Below are positions 43,254-54,031 of a DNA stretch of 64,000 bases, piece after piece. Numbering within the stretch: position 1 is the first letter of the stretch; each line of letters starts with the position of its first letter. The stretch lies in the NCBI GenBank assembly GCA_963921935.1, contig OY998177.1, forward strand, positions 113,390,067 to 113,454,066, in the 5' to 3' direction. Under the pieces are notes generated by a model. That model saw nothing but the letters and a program-made list of their open reading frames with translations. It did no database searches and was not told where the DNA came from. Source of the stretch: Galeruca laticollis. Lineage: Eukaryota > Arthropoda > Insecta > Coleoptera > Chrysomelidae. Position numbers and translations under genes: made by a program.

Positions 43254-44245
43254 TGTAACGCTCTGGCGTCGTTACTTGACGGGTTGGCGCCTTAACTACA
43301 GGTGACGGGTTGCCTCGGGCGCCTGTTTACGGAAATTTACTGGTAGTTGGAGTTGGAGAGAAGAGAAACCAAAAGTTACGTATCTACAAAGGGTCTTTAT
43401 TAAATGGAAAACTAAACTTAATGTCCTCTAATTCGGGTAGGCGGAGCAAAAGCACTAGTACTAACTACTATCCAACAGGTTCAAAACGGTCTCTACTACG
43501 GTGAACTACTACGGTGATTAAAACCAAGCTATTCAAGCGGAAGCAACCGAAAATGGGCGGGGTTGCGGTGGACGGTTAGCGGAAGCCGGGTGGTGCGGTG
43601 GACGGTCAGCGGAAGTGGGCAGAACTACTACGGATTGCAAGCGACCCTCTAGGTTAATCAAAGCTCTACTTTCGGGGGATACGGCTCTCGGTTTTTCGCG
43701 GTATCGAAATCTCGGAGTCGCGGCGGCCACTACTAGGTTGTGAGAATTCAACTTTCTAGTAGCGGACACGGTACCCCTCGATCGGATGGCTGAAGGCCCA
43801 AACACGGCCGCTACTAGGATGTGAGAACTCAACTTTCTAGTAGCGAACACGGTTTCCCTCTACTTCCCCTGATCGGATTGTACGGCGAGAACCATATACC
43901 CTAAGGTATAAATTGGAATATCACTTACCTCGGTAAATGGTACGGTTGCTCTAGCGGAATCGGTTTTCTGAAAGAAAACGGTTTTATGAGCACAATGAAG
44001 GCTCTTAGATTTAATTCTCACCTGCGTATGCGGGTGAGGAGCTGAGTCTACGGATAGACTGACGACTCTGAGAATCGTTCTGCTTTACGGTATGGTGCAT
44101 GTTTGATATACTATATTATAATGTACTGATGTTTATATTACGTTGTACCGATACGGACGGAGAAATACAGTGTTCGAACGCTTTATTTCATATTATACGG
44201 AAGATTGTGCTTTTGCCCGGTCCTTGAAAATGTAACTTCGTTACA
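43254..44245. mobile_element. Solo LTR (or LTR-only element), copy 1
   Basis: The unit starts TGTAACG and ends CGTTACA. It is flanked by atat on both sides (43250-43253 and 44246-44249; the flank can also be read as six bases). It aligns with 60628-61716 over most of its length: taacgctc…gtcgttactt, ggcgcc, ctacaggtgacgggttgcc, ttcgggtaggcgg, caagcgaccctctaggt and gtgttcgaacgct. It is GC-richer than its surroundings and has no coding capacity, so it looks like a solo LTR of a Ty3/Gypsy- or BEL-like element. Two internal tandem duplications near 43555-43620 and 43725-43865 are absent from copy 2. Copy 2 has about 165 bases missing here after the ggcgcc block. The internal ORFs (43310, 43533) are not genes. 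Confidence 0.8.
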
Positions 44246-45751
44246 ATATATATATTTAAGTCTTTCAAATGAAAAACGTTATTTAATATGAACTTAAAGA
44301 AAACAAATACATTATTCTATTACAAAATCGTCAAAAAGGAACAACTTATCTACGATGATCGTTCATTCAAAAACACATACACTCAAATGAATTATTATTA
44401 TATGTAAGTACAGCTATGCAACACATTATACACATTGAACATCTGGTGATGTTAAATAAAAATACTCTAGGAAATAAGATGGCGGGTATTGCAATGGCCA
44501 ATGTTTATGAAATATCAAAGTTCAAACTATGTACACAACACAAGTGAGTTTATTTAACCTTTTTTATAAATGAAATAGTTTTAAATACCTGTTCACTTTT
44601 TCTTCAATTCACCTCGTTGATTCCTTTTTTTTAGATTACTTCCCGGGACGCTGTACAGTCTTTTGTGTTTTGGTAATAACCAAATTGATGTTATATTCCA
44701 TCTACATCAATACATTTTAGATGGGATTCCATAGTCCAGTTCTTTCTGAAATGTATCGTGGAGATACCATTTCCACGATACAAAATTTCACTTGCTTATG
44801 CAGATAAATATTTAAGGTTAGAATGCTACAATTTTCACCAATTTCTTGTTATATTTCTATTTTTCAGTTTGATTTATAAATTTACTCAGTTATATTGAAT
44901 AATAATGTATTTATTTTATATTTACCATTCAAATGGTGTTGCTTCTCTAGTTGTTTTAAATTATTTTTTCCAAAAATTCCACTTTTCACCTCATTCATTG
45001 TTACAAAAAAGAATTTTTCCCACAAACTTTTTTCATTGAATTTTTTAATAATTTTTAATCTGCTTGCCGCTGATCAAAACATTTTAACTCTAATTCACTA
45101 ATCAAATCGGTTATGAAAATTATTGTTGGTAAATCTCATTTCGGGTTTCAAATTGTTTATTTATCCTTTTAGGACATTCCGTTTCATATTTTTAAATAAT
45201 CAAATTTGATATACTACTTCTTTTAATATAGTTTCCAAAATATTTAGAACTGACAACTCTTTTTATTTTCATTTGATGTATTCAGAATGACAATTCAATT
45301 CACAAACGTCATACATTTATAACCTTAATGTTATTATTATTTTGAATTTATTCCCTGACATATTCCAAAATAATATTCCAATGTTACCAAAGAGCTTCTT
45401 TCAATATCTAATTAGTATATTCTAAAACAAATCATAATGTTCTGACTCTTACTATGTGAGAAATAGATTGTTACAATTAATACAAGGTAACGTTCAAAAT
45501 GTTCTCAATCAATGGCTAGAAATTATGTTATACGCAACATATGTGCATTTACAGGGTGCATTGAAAATTTCCTTTATGTTTCTTCGGTTTGATTTATGTT
45601 TATTTTCTCTCTTGAATGATGAATGATATAGATTATCTATATTTCTTACGATTTAAATGGTAATTAAATTCTAAATTTTGTATTAACATATGGTGTGTAG
45701 TATTTCATTCCATATTATAGTATACAGAGTGTTGCAAGTTCCTTTCTATGT

Positions 45752-45807
<56 letters not shown>

Positions 45808-45888
45808 AACTTCTAAGTGTTTTTAAGCTTGGAAATAATTTTTTTCGATGATTTAACTGTTTTTTTTTTAAATTTTCCAGGCAATTAA
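44246..45888. other. Unassigned AT-rich DNA, probable Harbinger 5' portion at right
   Basis: No coding sequence is recognised. It includes a (TA)n tract at 45755-45804. The right part should contain the first exons of the Harbinger accessory gene whose last exon starts at 45882, but no Myb/SANT reading is visible. Confidence 0.35.
45755..45804. repeat. (TA)n microsatellite
   Basis: About 50 bases of TA repeat in the intron-like sequence before the exon at 45882. Confidence 0.97.
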
Positions 45889-46330
45889 ATCTGGAGAACC
45901 TACAGTTCAATCTGGATCAAAATATTTATTAATAACAAATGAACCTGCTGAACCAAGTGCCGACCCTAATGTAGAAGTCGAATCCCTATTGAGACATCTA
46001 CCACCATCTCCTCCACCATTAATGTGGAATGAAGATATGAATAATAAAACTGACAAAGAACTGAAGGAATTTTTAGTTCAAAAAGATCATGATGGAAAAA
46101 TTACTGGTAACAGCATGAAACAATCAAAGGTACATTCAGTGATTGTGACTCCATCTAAATCATCACACACTCCTTTGTCGTCAAAATCAAGATTAAAAAA
46201 TACAAATAATGGACTGCAAAAAATGCATGAAGACACTGTAAATTTGCTCTAAGAGATGAATAAAAACTTTGGCAGGATGGCTGATGCCCAGGAAAGAATG
46301 TGTTCAATTCTTGAAAACTATTTAAAATGA
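45882..46330 (+). pseudogene. Harbinger accessory (Myb/SANT-like) protein, last exon
   Basis: A splice acceptor, ttttttaaattttccag, precedes 45882. The frame reads AIKSGEPTVQSGSKYLLITN, then VEVESLLRHLPPSPPPLMWN and GKITGNSMKQSKVHSVIVTP, and ends HEDTVNLL at a TAA. After that stop it would continue EMNKNFGRMADAQERMCSIL, ending at 46330. The linker and coiled end are typical of the second protein of PIF/Harbinger elements. It converges on the transposase at 46645-47730 (opposite strand), as in other Harbingers. The DNA-binding N-terminal exons are not found, so it is probably broken. Confidence 0.6.
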
Positions 46331-46644
46331 ATTATAGATACAAAGGCGTAAAAGGGTTAAATTCAAATGAAAATTTTCCTGATAAACTAAATATTGAGTA
46401 AATTATTGCATTTGGCTCTCCATGCCTTCATAAAAATTCAGTTTATTCAATTAAACATATTTTTTTGTTATGAATAAATTTGTTTTTTACTAGGATATAT
46501 ACAAAAAATGAAAGAACCCATTAAATTTCTGATTTTATTTCCAAGCGAAACATATTCTTTTAATCCAACACAAATGATAAGAAAACATGCTTATATAGTA
46601 ATAAATTAAATAACAAATTTTTAACATCTAATTGGTGAATTTTT

Positions 46645-47730
46645 TTACAAAAAATACCTATAAATTAAATTATTTCTGGCTTGTCTTCCTAGTTGGAGCT
46701 GTACATTTCCTTCAACGTCAATATTGTTGTTGTCATTATCATCATCATCCACTCTCTCAATGGGCTCATTAAAAGCGATTCCAGCATTTATACACATGTT
46801 GTGTAAAATACAGCATGCGTTAATTATAGTTCCAGCTTGTTCTGGAGTATATCGCAACTCCCTTTCTCCTAAAAGGCATCGAAACCTTCCCTTAAGTATA
46901 CCATTTGTTCTTTCAATGTGGTTTTGTACTGAGGCATGAGCCTGATAGTATCGATCTTCAGGAGAAATTTGAAGAGCACCTTGGACTGGTGTCATCAGCC
47001 AAGGTTCTTGAGGGTATCCATAATCATCAAGAAACCATGTATTTCTTTCTTCATCTTCATAATTTCTTCGCATATGAGTCTTAGCTGTAGAATGTCTCCA
47101 TATAAAAAAATCATGATTACTACCAGGGTATCTTCCATTTACATTAAGTATTATTAAGTCTATGTCACAAATTAGCTGAACGTTTATGGAATGATAACCT
47201 TTCCTGTTAAGGTAAGCATGCTCTTCATTCGATGGTGGTATTATCCTTACATGAGTGCAATCAATTGCTCCAATTACCCCAGGCATACCACAATATGCAA
47301 AAAACCTTCTTATGATTGTTTGCTTCTTATTGTCATCGGGAAATTTGATCCAGTCATTAGCAAAATGATTAACTATTAGTCTGGATTCTTCTTTTACTGC
47401 TCGGCTTACCATTGGTTGACTTACATCAGGCAAGTATTCTTGCCCAATACCCCGTTGGTAACTTCCTGTTGCAAATAACCTCAAAGCTATAAGGATTCTT
47501 TGTTGAAATGGTACCGTTGTTATTCTAATAGCATCATTCATAAATGGCTGAAGTTCTTCAAACACATATATTACTAACTCCTTATTGAAACGAAAAATAT
47601 CAATAAATCTTTCATTTGATAGACTAAATGGGTCACTTCTATTACGAAGAAACCTACACTCCTCACGCGTTAAGCGTAATTGGCCCCTTCTTTCAACTTC
47701 TTGAAAAATTGCGATATTTGCTGGCAACAT
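46645..47730 (-). CDS. PIF/Harbinger transposase (HARBI1-like), intact
   Basis: A single uninterrupted 361-residue ORF encodes a DDE_4-type nuclease of the PIF/Harbinger superfamily, which excises and inserts its element, usually together with a Myb-like partner. Visible features are a helical N terminus (residues 1-110), GAIDCTHVRI with the first catalytic Asp at 157, YPGSNHDFFIW with the second at 207, the family marker LDDYGYPQEPWLMTP at 234-248, and HIERTNGILKGRFRCL with the catalytic Glu at 273. An acidic Asp/Asn-rich stretch lies near 330. The length is normal for the family and no lesion is seen. The ATG at 47730 is followed at once by MLPANIAIF. The partner gene end is at 45882-46330 and the element's right terminus at about 50439. 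A piggyBac has landed in the 5' flank (47925-50306). The alternative is a domesticated HARBI1 host gene, which the terminal repeat and partner gene argue against. Confidence 0.9.
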   Translation of the reverse strand: MLPANIAIFQEVERRGQLRLTREECRFLRNRSDPFSLSNERFIDIFRFNKELVIYVFEELQPFMNDAIRITTVPFQQRILIALRLFATGSYQRGIGQEYLPDVSQPMVSRAVKEESRLIVNHFANDWIKFPDDNKKQTIIRRFFAYCGMPGVIGAIDCTHVRIIPPSNEEHAYLNRKGYHSINVQLICDIDLIILNVNGRYPGSNHDFFIWRHSTAKTHMRRNYEDEERNTWFLDDYGYPQEPWLMTPVQGALQISPEDRYYQAHASVQNHIERTNGILKGRFRCLLGERELRYTPEQAGTIINACCILHNMCINAGIAFNEPIERVDDDDNDNNNIDVEGNVQLQLGRQARNNLIYRYFL

Positions 47731-47924
47731 TTTATTATTCTTTACATAAAAAAATTAAGATATGAATTTAAAAACAAAAACACTATAATTTTTGGTTAGG
47801 TTAACATTGACTATTTTTCTTCTTTTTTGTAAACGCGACAAAGGCCAATACAGTATGGCGACTTTCCCGTACTCAATTTCATGATATTTCGGGGGCAATC
47901 GTGTACTTTCGTATCCTTACTTAA
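47731..47924 (-). promoter_or_regulatory. 5' flank of Harbinger transposase, cut by piggyBac
   Basis: This short stretch between the transposase ATG and the TTAA at 47921-47924 should hold its promoter. The piggyBac insertion separates it from the Harbinger terminus by 2.4 kb. No TATA box is evident. Confidence 0.4.
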
Positions 47925-50306
47925 CCGCTTGCCGTTTTATGCCGAGTTATGTCGTCATGACTTTTTATACAGGTTTGTACAATGACGAGTAAACTCGTCT
48001 CAGTCGTCTCATGTCATTTCGAATAATTCTAAGCCGATATTTCTCGTTGCTTGCCGTTGTAACATCAAGTACTACGCCGAAATAACTTGTCACCCATATA
48101 AATCTGGTGTTTTCAGCGGCAGCGAACGGAAAGGGAGGGGAGGCATTCGATAGAACCCGTACGTGCTGTAACGAATCAGTCAGGCTAGTCTCCTAGTCGC
48201 TGTTGTGCACTGTCGCGATAGTGGTGTTTTTCTGGGCATTGTTTACGTTTAGATTCTGTTTGCCAGAGAATTTTGGCGTACTTTATTGATATTTGAAAAT
48301 GGAATATGATTCCGATTCACAATCGAGTGGAGACGATTTTGTGCCCGATGATCAGTTAGAAGAGTCGGGAAGCAGTTCTTCGGAGAGCGAGTTATCTGAC
48401 GATTCTGATGGTGAGAATCCTGATGATTTGTTACAAGCCAGGGTGTGGATGGAGGTTGACGCGAAGTTGCCGGTTGGGCCTGCTCCTCCTCGGTATCCTT
48501 TTAGGGGTAATATTATTCAATAATTCGTGTGTACAATCAATGCTATTAGAAAATTATATTTTAGGAACACCTGGAATTTCTCCTAATGTGGACTTTCAAG
48601 AATTAGAGAATATGTTGGCGTTTTTCAATGCATTTTTTGACGATGAATTAGTAAACGAAATTGCTGTTCAAACAAATACATATGCTGAGCAAGTTAGGTC
48701 AAATCAGTGGAGGTATGTAACAAGTGATGAAATTCGTATCTTTTTGGCACTCAATATTTTACAAAGTGTCGTAAAGAAACCATGCCTTCAAGACTACTGG
48801 ACCAAAAACCATATTCTTGCTACGCCCTTTTTTCGACAAGCCATGTCGTATAAAAGATTTATAGCAATAAAACAGTACTTGCATTTTTCAAATAATGCAG
48901 ATTATGATGCTGAAAATCACCCGAACCCAAAGTTGAATAAAATATGGCCTGTATATTCGAAATTGTCTCAAAAATTTTCAAGTCTCTATACTCCAGAGAG
49001 GGATGTAACAATCGACGAGAGTCTTCTTTTATATAAGGGCAGGTTAGGCTGGGTGCAATACATACCTTTGAAACGGGCCCGGTTCGGAATAAAGTCTTAC
49101 ATGCTATGTGAGTCAAAAAGTGGATACGTTTGGGGCTTCATAATATATACTGGTAAAGGTACCAATTTTGATGCGGATTATCAAAACTTACCGATGGGTT
49201 CTCAGGTTGTCCTGTCACTGATGAAGCCCTTACTATGCAAAGGATACTGCCTCACTACCGACAACTTTTACACGTCACCAGAATTAGCAGATATTTTGAT
49301 TTCTAACAAGACTGACACGTATGGTACTATGAAAACTAATAGAAAGGAAATTCCTCCTGCTTTCAGAAGTAAAAAATTGAAAGCCGGAGAAATAGTAGCT
49401 TTCCAGAGGGGTAAAGTTTTGATTATGCGTTGGAGAGATAAGAAGGATGTTACTCTTCTGTCTACAATACATAACATAGAAACAAAGACGTATGAAAAAA
49501 GAGGAAAGGACAGAACTAAGCCAATATTGGTAATTGATTACAATTATACAATGGGTGGAGTAGATAAGGTAGATCAGCATTTGTCAGACTATCCAGTTAC
49601 TCGAAAGCGTGGAAAAAAGTATTACAAAAAAATATTTTTCCACCTTTTAGAATTAGCCCTTTGGAATTCCTACATTCTTTACAAAAAATGTGGTGGTGTA
49701 AAGTCTCCCTTACAATATAGACTATGCCTTATAAAGGAAATGTTCGAGAAGTACCACCCCAACTTGCTTCCTTCCACTTCTGGCCGTCCAAGTAAATCGC
49801 CAAATCCTCTTCGAATGTCAAAAGGGCACTACCCGGATTATGTTCCCGCCACTGAAAAAAAACAGTGTCCAACTCGAAGATGCGTAATGTGTTCCCGAAA
49901 ACGGGATAATTGCGGAAAACCTATAAGAAGGGAGAGTCGCTATTGTTGCAGCGTTTGTGATGTAGGCTTATGCGTAGTACCGTGTTTCAAGGACTATCAT
50001 ACTGCATAATTTGATTTATTATAACCCGATTTTGTATGTTTTATATCAATATATTCTTTCACTTGGTAGATGTTTGAGTTTCACTTAGTAATATTTCGTG
50101 AATATGCGCCAAATTCCAAAATGACGAGTTATCTCGGGTTAGTACTAGTACTTCAGAACCAGATAAAAAAAATACATAAAATAATTATACAATCAGCAAA
50201 ACAAAGGTATATACCTATTTGTATTCCTTTAAACAACAAATTCCAGTGATAAAAAAAATAGTATTTTTTGCATCGAAAAGTTTGAATAAATGAGTAACGC
50301 AAGCGG
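47925..50306 (+). mobile_element. Complete piggyBac element, TTAA-flanked
   Basis: TTAA precedes the element at 47921-47924 and follows it at 50307-50310, the standard piggyBac target duplication. The left end reads CCGCTTGCCGTTTTATG and the right end, read inward, CCGCTTGCGTTACTCA, so the terminal inverted repeat starts CCGCTTGC. Subterminal inverted sequences are visible as atgacgagtaaactcg at about 47982 and, facing it, aatgacgagttatctcggg at about 50121. The element is 2382 bp and carries one transposase gene (48299-50009). It interrupts a Harbinger element whose right end survives at 50311-50439. The TIRs match only over the outer bases. Confidence 0.9.
48299..50009 (+). CDS. piggyBac transposase (PGBD4-like), two exons, intact
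   Basis: Exon 1 (48299-48506) begins MEYDSDSQSSGDDFVPDD and is acidic and serine-rich. A 58-bp intron (48507 gtaata to 48564 tttag) joins PRYPFR to G-TPGISPNVDF in one frame, giving 550 residues. The DDE_Tnp_1_7 domain shows the catalytic Asp residues at about 220 (VTIDESLL), 302 (LTTDNFYTS) and 403 (MGGVDKVDQHL). The C-terminal cysteine-rich domain (CPTRRCVMC, YCCSVCDVGLCVVPCF) binds the element ends. There are no stops or frameshifts. The enzyme cuts and pastes DNA at TTAA. The ATG at 48299 is chosen because it opens the acidic tail typical of the family; a second frame reading from 48408 is not a real start. About 370 bases of element DNA upstream form the promoter and leader. Confidence 0.92.
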
Positions 50307-50310
50307 TTAA

Positions 50311-50439
50311 AAGCATAACGACAGCGAAGCGTAGCGAGACGTAGCACTTATAGAATAGTTTCTATAGTGGGTGGCGTTTCGTAAAGCTTCGCTACCGCTT
50401 GCTATCGTAATTTCAGCGATAATTACAGAATCCACCCCC
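50311..50439. mobile_element. Harbinger right terminus
   Basis: After the piggyBac right TTAA the Harbinger continues to ttacagaatccacccc, which is the inverse of the end at 25575 (ggggtctattctgtaa). Near-palindromic words (aagcgtagcgagac, gcttcgctaccgcttgctatcg) fill the rest and probably are subterminal transposase sites. Confidence 0.65.
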
Positions 50440-52741
50440 TGGGCCGATAACCTTCTGTACTTTCATTATTCTTCCGGACTTTTAACAAATTTAAAAAACG
50501 ATTCGGACGGATGTTTTCTTTGTTTTTAATAAAATTTCTCAAGTTACAAGAAACTGGAAAATACTAATGACATTAAAACTGATAACTACTGTCAAAAAGA
50601 CCCCTATCAACCAAACAAAAAAAAACTTTTAGGTTGACTATAAAATATGGCAAAAACATCTAATGTTTAACAATTTTTTTTATTAAGGGTGTTCTTGAAA
50701 CTGGACTTAATTTCTTGGGGGTCCATGGACTGAAAAAGGTTAAGAAACGCTGATCTAGTCGAACGGATAGAAAAATATTCCCTCTTTTTCAACTAATGAA
50801 ATGAGTTTTCTTGTGATAAAATTTTTCAAGTGGAACTAATAAAATTCCAAATTAAGCAGGGAACTGACTTTACGTGCCAATTTATTTAATTATATTTTCC
50901 GCCTTTCGTGTTAAATTGACTGTGATTCTATTTCTTGCAGTACATTTATATTTCACCGTTGTAACTCGTTAAAATTTCAATGAGCTGCCAACAAAAATTA
51001 CACCAAATCACACAATTCAGAATTGCCGGGCCCTAAATTTTATTGAGTCTGTGGTTATTCCCATAAATACAATCAGTTAATACATACAGCATAAAGTAAT
51101 GGAAAACAAAAGTATTGAGATCAAACATGGAGTGCATCGATTTCTCTTCATTATCGTCACCACCCTTAAAATTAATATGAATATGAATATACAGTGTGTC
51201 TACGTAAGTTGGTGGTATATGGAAATATTTCCTATTATCAAGTTTTGGAAAAAAGTTATTCTTTATAAAATGTTCTGCATGGTCCAAAACCTAAAATGCA
51301 ACCATCAGACATCCAAATTTAGCAGTCGTATACGAGGTTTATCGAAAGATGTGATTTTTGATTAAGAGTAATGTACCTTTATTTCTGAGAATATCGAAAA
51401 TTATTATGAAGAAGAAATATTTAGAATTAAGAATAATTTTCATATATTCAACATTGCTTATTTACATTGGAAAAATATGTTTTTCGACATTTTCTTGTAA
51501 CATGCCAATCGGTTGTTACGATTTCTATTGGACTATTATATTTTTAATTGTATGGGGCTAATGGTTAGAAGTTAAAAAACTAGTTCCCATTCTAAATGTT
51601 GTGAATAAATTGGTTTGACGACACGAAGCCTGTCTCTCTTCCATTTGAATCAAAAATATTTTATGGTTAAAATTGTTAATTGAAATATACTGTGGTGATA
51701 TTTTCTGTTGTTTGTTTTGTTCATTCATCTATAGTCAGCAAATTAGTATTTGATTTCGGATTTAGTGGAGGAGCAAGCTAAGTCGTTCTAAGGCTAATAG
51801 CTTGAACTCTAGCCTTTTGGTAGCTACATTTTTTTGTTCAGCTAAAACAATGCCATGTATGATTATTTGTATGTGAAAGCATTTATGATTATTATTATTA
51901 TATAGGTGTTATCACCTTTACTGATAATTTTTCAATGGATGCAAACATTTCTTGACTGATGAATTAGATTTTCTACGATAAAAAAGATTTTATTGCCATT
52001 TATTGTTGTTTCAATTTGTAATAATAATATTTGTATGACAAATTAACTGGAAACAACAAAAGAAATATTACGTTTTATAGGAAATGGAATCGAATTTTAG
52101 CTTTATAATGAAAATACCATCAACAAAACAGAAAAAAGTCCTCATTATTATAATTTATTACCTATGCACTTTAAGAAGTAGTTAAACTTAAACGCAATAG
52201 TCATAATCATAAATCTCGTTCAATTAATGTTTTTCATCAATCTACGAATGAGCAGTTATGTTTTAAATACTTTCAATACAATAGTAAATCATTACTATCT
52301 CATATGCTTGCTCACACAAGTATTTAAAAAACTGTTCAATAGAAAAATATTTCGTAGACACGAGGGTGCTGATGAATAATTGGAACAAAAAAAGAAAACT
52401 TCCCAAAAAATAATATACTTCAATATCCATGGGCATGTAGCCCAAGTAACAGTTAATTCGACCATAAGTATCATCTTATTTGTCAGTTTGTAAAAATTTT
52501 ACATGACATGTAAATATTTCGAGACTTAGGGAATATATCAGACATATCTGATATATTTTCTTATTTTTTCATAGAAGATTGAAATGATCATACGGGAGCA
52601 TAATACCATCATCACAAATATTGTACTAATTAGCTTATGGTATGATAATTTCAATATCTGTACCATAATTGTTATTTTTGTAAGTGGAAATGTGCAGACA
52701 AAATTTGAATCTACTCATTATTGGGATAGAAGTAAATTTAA
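50440..52741. other. Mostly unassigned AT-rich DNA
   Basis: Only the MITE-like relic at 51248-51440 and a small perfect palindrome (11-bp arms aatatatcaga, about 52531-52556) stand out. The short ORFs are background. Confidence 0.4.
51248..51440. repeat. MITE-family relic shared with 26.7 kb
   Basis: aaaagttattctttataaaatgttctgcatggtccaaaacctaaaatgc matches the left arm of the inverted repeat at 26725-26782 and, inverted, its right arm. Downstream, acctttatttctgagaatat resembles acttttatttttgaaaatat at about 26860. Confidence 0.5.
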
Positions 52742-52770
52742 AAGGTTTGTTCCAACACACAGATTTTAAT
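52742..52770 (+). repeat. Candidate left TIR of Tc1/mariner-group element
   Basis: aggtttgttccaacacacaga is matched by tgttggaacaaacct at 57889-57903 in inverted orientation. Between them lies the broken transposase at 54032-55388. A second shared word, atcgtggttggaacg, is at about 52858 and 57821, but in the same orientation, so the match is imperfect evidence. Confidence 0.4.
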
Positions 52771-53587
52771 CGTTTCGGAATCATTATCGAAATCGTTCTT
52801 AATGACTTGTTACGCATTCTCCAAGTGTTTACCGTCCTAATAACGGTTCCAAAATAGATCGTGGTTGGAACGGTTTGGTTATTGGCTCGAGTTCTGATTC
52901 ACTGGAACCAATCAAAAATGTTCTCCACCTCGTTATCACTCATATTGGAAAATATCAACAAATAGCAGAAACAAATATAAATAAGATAGCTCCCATAAGA
53001 TTCAACACTTATACATAAACAAAACAACAAATCAAGGTATAACGAGAAAACGCTTCTAACCCTCTCAGTGCTTGTTATAGATATGCGAGTTGTCTCACGT
53101 GGTACAACCCGTGCTCGCCAGTCGACTAGCTTCGAGTCAAAGAAGCGGTGGATTCTTCAGAAAAAAAGTTATTAAGTTTTCAAAAAGGGCGCCAGAGAAG
53201 TTTTGGCAAGCCCCCAAAACTTCGTAAGTTAGCCCACAACTCCTCAGTGGGTTAACAACACCATACTCCGTTTTAAATAGGCATGGAGTAATAAATCATT
53301 CATTTTGGCCGGAACCATAGGCGTACCACATTTAGTCATTTAAAAAAAGTTAAGGCTTCTAAAATTATCTCATTTCCGAAAATAACCGTTTTGTAATATT
53401 ATTTAAAATGAAATTTCATATTATCAATAATATAATAAACTGTGGATTATATCACTGACATCAATTTTCCAGAAAATTTATTATTATGTATAAAAGGGCG
53501 TAGACGAGTCCCTCCACTAAGCTCCAGGTAGTTATAATCCTACATACAATAAATAATAAAATAAATGTTAATAACAATTTTGTACAA

Positions 53588-53639
<52 letters not shown>

Positions 53640-54031
53640 CAAACCAACCCCATTTGCCGATTATTTCACCCAATTAGAAGGTAATTGAAGAAACTTGACA
53701 AACAGGTAGCTCAAAAATGGTTTTATTATTGTGAAATATAGTCTTTTCAGTTCTAAGAAAATGCCCCCATAATACAATGTACTTACTAGAACTTTTCAAC
53801 TATAAAAGTAGCGGAAAGGTTGAATATTTTCAATTTACAGTTCATCAGTTCTGGAGAAACTGCTGTGTTGATTGATTTCCTCATTATTATTGTTATTTGT
53901 TATTATTTTTTACCGTTGTTGTTAACTGGTGTTTATTTTGTTCATCTATACAAGTTCTCTTTTCATCACACGAGACAAACACCTAACTACACCTTCCAAC
54001 TAAATAGTGTTCCAACCAAATTTGACTAGAT
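52771..54031. other. Upstream region of Tc1-like transposase
   Basis: No other gene is recognised. It contains a (TA)n tract at 53592-53635 and a TATA-like tgtataaaagggcg at about 53486. Confidence 0.4.
53592..53635. repeat. (TA)n microsatellite
   Basis: About 44 bases of TA repeat. Confidence 0.97.

Noticed and set aside
43533..43850. 105-residue Arg/Pro-rich ORF in the LTR
   Set aside because: The reading is broken in the second LTR copy and follows the internal tandem duplications, so it is not a conserved gene.
48408..48563. Alternative N terminus of the piggyBac ORF starting at 48408
   Set aside because: These 52 residues overlap exon 1 and the intron in another frame and look nothing like a piggyBac N terminus. 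The 58-bp intron explains the frame change.
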